Positions 6,124-8,435 of a stretch of 8,435 bases of DNA are shown here, piece after piece. This DNA comes from CALHVX01 sp038757945 (lineage in GTDB: Bacteria > Pseudomonadota > Gammaproteobacteria > Pseudomonadales > Azotimanducaceae). The stretch covers positions 1 through 8,435 of the forward strand of contig JBCDGJ010000201.1 in assembly GCA_038757945.1 (NCBI GenBank). Direction: 5' to 3'. A model generated the notes under the pieces. That model saw nothing but the letters and a program-made list of their open reading frames with translations, ran no database searches and was not told the origin of the DNA. Numbering within the stretch: position 1 is the first letter of the stretch; each line of letters opens with the position of its first letter. The position numbers and the translations under genes were made by a program.

Positions 6124-6975
6124 TCAGTTGGGTACTGGCGTGTACTTCGCCATGTCGTTCGCCGCAGCTGCACACATTGGCAACAACACATCCTCCATTC
6201 CAGCAAGCGTTCCCTGCAACTTGCTCAAGAGTTCTGGACCAGCCTTCTCGGGCGATCCTGCACTAAAGGGTGGCGCCGGGTCATACTCCAGCATGAGCTG
6301 AGTCATCTTGGCTATCTCGTCGCCGAGCAGTTCCGCCAGCAGTACCAAACCAAAGTCTATGCCGGCAGTTACGCCACCGCCCGATATCCGGTTGCGGTCG
6401 CGCACAACCCTACCTTTCACTGGCGTTGCGCCAAACAGATGCAGCTTATCGGTTGCAGTCCAATGCGAGGTTGCTTCATAGCCTTGAAGAAGGCCAGCAG
6501 CACCCAGCACTATCGATCCACCACAGACGCTGGTCACGTATCGTGCGCGTAATCCACGATCCGCCAGAAACCGAAGGACCTCTTCGTCCCGCATGATGCT
6601 GAATTCGCCGCCCGGCACGAATAGTACATCAAGGTCTTCAGGACACTCTTCTAGCGTGGACGTAGCCTTCATGACGATGCCGCTGTCCGTTTCCAGAAGA
6701 TCAGTGTTCTTCCAGATCACATGCACGTTGCAGTTTGAGGCCAGTACCGTTTGTGGCCCAAGCAGATCCAGCAGGGTCACCCCTGGGTACAAGAGCATCG
6801 CAACTTCCGGCTTCTTTTGTTTGTGCATAGGAGGCAACTTGGTCTGTGACTCTTGAGTGGCGTTACTGGCAGTTGCCTGGCCTGCGCTACCGGCCAGAAG
6901 CGCGCCAGATGCAATGGCCGCGGCGGAGACAAATCGCCTTCGGTTTATGTCCGCGTGAGAGTTTCTCGTTTCCAT
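6124..6975 (-). CDS. Tat-exported DJ-1/PfpI family protein, isonitrile hydratase-like
   Basis: A 283-residue protein with a twin-arginine signal: NRRRFV (residues 11-16), a hydrophobic stretch, and a probable cleavage site after ATA (34-36). The mature part is a DJ-1/PfpI domain. The nucleophile elbow is SVCGGSIVLGAAGLL with Cys151; ATSHW (168-172) and SGGGVTAGIDFGL (198-210) follow, and the C-terminal LEYDPAPPFSAGSPE (229-243) is typical of the isonitrile hydratase-like branch. That enzyme adds water to isonitriles to give N-substituted formamides; the activity here is unproven, as many relatives are uncharacterised. Export is unusual for this family, which is mostly cytosolic. The ATG at 6975 has GAGGTG about 5 nt upstream. 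First gene of the minus-strand operon and divergent from a GlxA regulator carrying a homologous domain. Confidence 0.88.
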   Translation of the reverse strand: METRNSHADINRRRFVSAAAIASGALLAGSAGQATASNATQESQTKLPPMHKQKKPEVAMLLYPGVTLLDLLGPQTVLASNCNVHVIWKNTDLLETDSGIVMKATSTLEECPEDLDVLFVPGGEFSIMRDEEVLRFLADRGLRARYVTSVCGGSIVLGAAGLLQGYEATSHWTATDKLHLFGATPVKGRVVRDRNRISGGGVTAGIDFGLVLLAELLGDEIAKMTQLMLEYDPAPPFSAGSPEKAGPELLSKLQGTLAGMEDVLLPMCAAAANDMAKYTPVPN

Positions 6976-7016
6976 CGCTCACCTCTGCTCTTGAGCTGTC
7001 AGTCCGATGATGGTGC

Positions 7017-7045
7017 TCGACATCCAAGATGGCGTAAATGACAAT
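7017..7045 (+). promoter_or_regulatory. Possible promoter of the GlxA-type regulator
   Basis: TCGACA (7017-7022, one mismatch to the -35 consensus) is separated by 17 bp from GACAAT (7040-7045, two mismatches to the -10 consensus). Transcription would start near 7052, upstream of the ATG at 7080 but downstream of the ATG at 7038, which favours the later start. Pattern match only. Confidence 0.4.
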
Positions 7046-7056
7046 GTTCCGACATT
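7043..7056. promoter_or_regulatory. Inverted repeat, possible operator
   Basis: AATGT-TCCG-ACATT is a perfect 5-bp inverted repeat with a 4-bp spacer. It covers the proposed -10 box and transcription start of the regulator gene, so a bound protein could block that promoter. Such a short repeat can occur by chance. Confidence 0.3.
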
Positions 7057-7079
7057 TTAGGCCATACGGAATCAGCCCA

Positions 7080-8078
7080 ATGAAGCAGACAACTCGATCT
7101 GCACCAGCAAAGAGTCAAAGGCGGGTCGTCTTCGTTGCTTTTCCGCAGGTTGTGCTGCTGGATCTCGTGGGCCCCTGGGAGGTCTTCTGCCTGGCTAACC
7201 AACTCTTCTGTCGATCTTCACCGCCATACCATCTGGAATTGGTCAGCGGTGACAACGCAGAATCAATTTCCTCTGGTGGCGGGATCACGATGGAAAGCCA
7301 CCGCTCGGCGGGAGATTGCCGAGGAGCGATCGATACGCTGGTTGTTCCAGCCACCGACTCAGCTTGGGGCGAAGAGCTGCCGCGTTTCATAACGGTGATA
7401 AAACGTCTGGCGAAGCGATCTCGTCGGGTAGTTTCAATCTGCGGCGGCGCGTTTCTCTTGGCAGAAGCCGGGTTACTTGACGGCAAGAAAGCAACGACAC
7501 ATTGGCGAGGCGCAAGAGATTTGGCTACGCGCTATCCAAAGATCGACGTTCAGGCCGACTCAATCTTTGTCAAAGACGGCGACGTGTATACCTCAGCAGG
7601 CGTTACCGCCGGAATAGATCTGGCTCTCGCACTTGTCGAGGAAGATCTCGGGCAGGCAACAGCTCTTGACTGCGCCCGCAACCTCGTTGTCTTTATGCGC
7701 CGGCCAGGCGGGCAGTCACAGTTCTCCACAACTCTCGAATCGCAGAGCACCGAGCGGGACACCATCAAAGAACTCGTTGCCTGGGCTGTCGATAACCTCG
7801 CGAGCGATCTGTCGGTTCATGCGCTCGCCAACCGCGCCCATATGAGCTTGAGAAACTTCTCCCGCGTTTTTCGAAAGGAGACCGGTCAAACACCGGCTGC
7901 TTTTGTCCAAAGCCTCCGAATCGATACAACGCGGCGCCTCCTTGCGGAAACCGAAGACTCAATTGACGAGATATCAAGGAAGTGCGGCTACCGTAGCGCT
8001 GACGCAATGAGACGCTCTTTCCAACGTGTCGTGAAAGTGGCGCCTACCGACTACCGTCAGCGGTTTCGTGCGATCTGA
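7080..8078 (+). CDS. GlxA-type transcription regulator (DJ-1/PfpI domain + AraC HTH)
   Basis: A 332-residue regulator (346 if the ATG at 7038 is used; numbering here is from 7038). The N-terminal DJ-1/PfpI-like domain spans about 29-220: RVVFVAFPQVVLLDLVGPWEVF opens it, the nucleophile-elbow equivalent is SICGGAFLLAEAGLLDG with Cys135, and THW (154-156) and SAGVTAGIDLALAL (186-199) match the enzyme class. The AraC/XylS DNA-binding domain is about 242-346, with two helix-turn-helix units (VHALANRAHMSLRNFSRVF at 260-278; IDEISRKCGYRSADAMRRSF at 309-328) and the usual APTDYRQRF end. The start at 7080 is preferred because a possible promoter and palindrome lie before it, though neither ATG has a strong ribosome site. 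It is divergent from the exported DJ-1 gene and probably controls that operon (inference). The ligand is unknown. Confidence 0.92.
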   Translation: MKQTTRSAPAKSQRRVVFVAFPQVVLLDLVGPWEVFCLANQLFCRSSPPYHLELVSGDNAESISSGGGITMESHRSAGDCRGAIDTLVVPATDSAWGEELPRFITVIKRLAKRSRRVVSICGGAFLLAEAGLLDGKKATTHWRGARDLATRYPKIDVQADSIFVKDGDVYTSAGVTAGIDLALALVEEDLGQATALDCARNLVVFMRRPGGQSQFSTTLESQSTERDTIKELVAWAVDNLASDLSVHALANRAHMSLRNFSRVFRKETGQTPAAFVQSLRIDTTRRLLAETEDSIDEISRKCGYRSADAMRRSFQRVVKVAPTDYRQRFRAI

Positions 8079-8176
8079 CAAGTTCGAACAGGTACGGATA
8101 TAGAGTCTGCTTTGGATTGCGGATTCAGCATTCGCAGTCTGAACGGTGGTTATCGGCCATATGCAGTCTTTCAAGA

Positions 8177-8205
8177 AAGCCCTCGCTCGCTTAAAGCGAC
8201 GGCTT
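8177..8205 (-). terminator. Hairpin, probable terminator
   Basis: AAGCCCTCGCT (8177-8187) and AGCGACGGCTT (8195-8205) form an 11-bp stem with one mismatch and a 7-nt loop. It lies between the convergent regulator and the right-edge ORF, and contains the stop codon of the latter. On the minus strand the stem is followed by a short T-rich run (TCTT after CTT), so termination of that gene is the better reading. The U tract is weak in both directions. Confidence 0.45.
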
Positions 8206-8435
8206 GCTTAACCCAGGTAGCCCGTCGATGCTGGACATGTTCGAAGCTAACTGGCCTTCACGGATTCCCTCTGGACCAAGCTTGTCCGCAAAGTTCTGGT
8301 AGTAGTCACGGGTGCCTTCAGAATTTGCAGCCGCAGTTGTAATTAACCAATCGAATCCAGTTCCAACACCGTTTGTGCCCCTAAAGGAGGTCCAACAAGA
8401 AGGAAGTTCTGTGCTTGAATCAAAATTTTCCAAAA
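8191..8435 (-). CDS. Hypothetical protein, C-terminal part, runs off the window
   Basis: A minus-strand frame open through the right edge and ending at TAA (8193-8191), giving about 80 visible residues. The visible start (TTG at 8433) is probably internal. The residues look protein-like (for example GTGFDWLITTAAANSEGTRDYY, then NFADKLGPEGIREGQ), with no transmembrane helix and no motif I can name. A hairpin at its 3' end fits a real transcription unit. It is convergent with the GlxA-type regulator, 112 bp apart. It could be the tail of a longer protein; without the upstream sequence the family cannot be given. Confidence 0.45.
   Translation of the reverse strand, partial: LENFDSSTELPSCWTSFRGTNGVGTGFDWLITTAAANSEGTRDYYQNFADKLGPEGIREGQLASNMSSIDGLPGLSKPSL

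Noticed and set aside
8118..8136. Imperfect 7-bp inverted repeat after the regulator gene (TGCGGAT / ATTCGCA) as a terminator
   Set aside because: Short stem with a mismatch and no following T run.
8382..8413. Strong Shine-Dalgarno-like TAAAGGAGGT on the plus strand with a GTG at 8411, as a possible plus-strand gene start
   Set aside because: The spacing is 19 nt, too far for initiation. The stretch is read as codons of the minus-strand ORF, and too little sequence remains to judge a plus-strand gene.

Overview
The window looks like chromosomal DNA from a Gram-negative, GC-rich proteobacterium. This is an inference from a Tat-exported DJ-1 protein, GlxA-type regulation, ATGA-coupled operons and P450 plus 7Fe-ferredoxin gene content; no rRNA or other phylogenetic marker is present. 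The left part (about 1-4830) is clearly GC-rich. The right part (about 5100-8435) is visibly less so, with a poorly coding stretch between them.

Left part, an oxidative catabolism-type region. A 5'-truncated dihydrodipicolinate reductase-like/2,4-diaminopentanoate dehydrogenase-like gene (to 728) is followed on the same strand by a short-chain dehydrogenase (793-1575). Facing them is a small 7Fe ferredoxin (1896-1597, minus). Divergent from the ferredoxin is a pair of cytochrome P450-family genes (2033-3511 and 3508-4833) that overlap by ATGA. The first P450 has every hallmark of an active haem-thiolate enzyme, plus an odd tandem DELT repeat at its N-terminus. The second keeps the P450 fold signatures (ExxR, DPDRF), but the cysteine that should bind haem iron is an arginine, and its I-helix and C-helix haem-pocket motifs are also replaced. 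It therefore looks like a haem-free P450 pseudoenzyme kept as the translationally coupled partner of a normal P450. This is the most unusual thing in the window. The ferredoxin is the natural candidate electron donor; no ferredoxin reductase gene is seen here. The substrate is unknown, and an alicyclic or terpenoid/steroid-like compound is only a guess from the P450/SDR company.

Middle (4834-5270): about 440 bp without a convincing gene, holding a possible short coding relic on the minus strand.

Right part: a four-gene minus-strand operon reading from 6975 down to 5271. It encodes a Tat-exported DJ-1/PfpI protein of the isonitrile hydratase-like group, a 40-residue single-span membrane protein with a GTG start and a strong Shine-Dalgarno sequence, a DUF3817 membrane protein, and a four-helix CopD/HemJ-like membrane protein whose start overlaps the previous stop. 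Divergent from it is a GlxA-type regulator (DJ-1 domain fused to an AraC helix-turn-helix). The exported enzyme and the regulator's sensor domain are thus homologous and share one intergenic region, which suggests that the regulator controls the operon. A convergent minus-strand ORF of unknown function runs off the right edge, with a likely hairpin terminator at its end.
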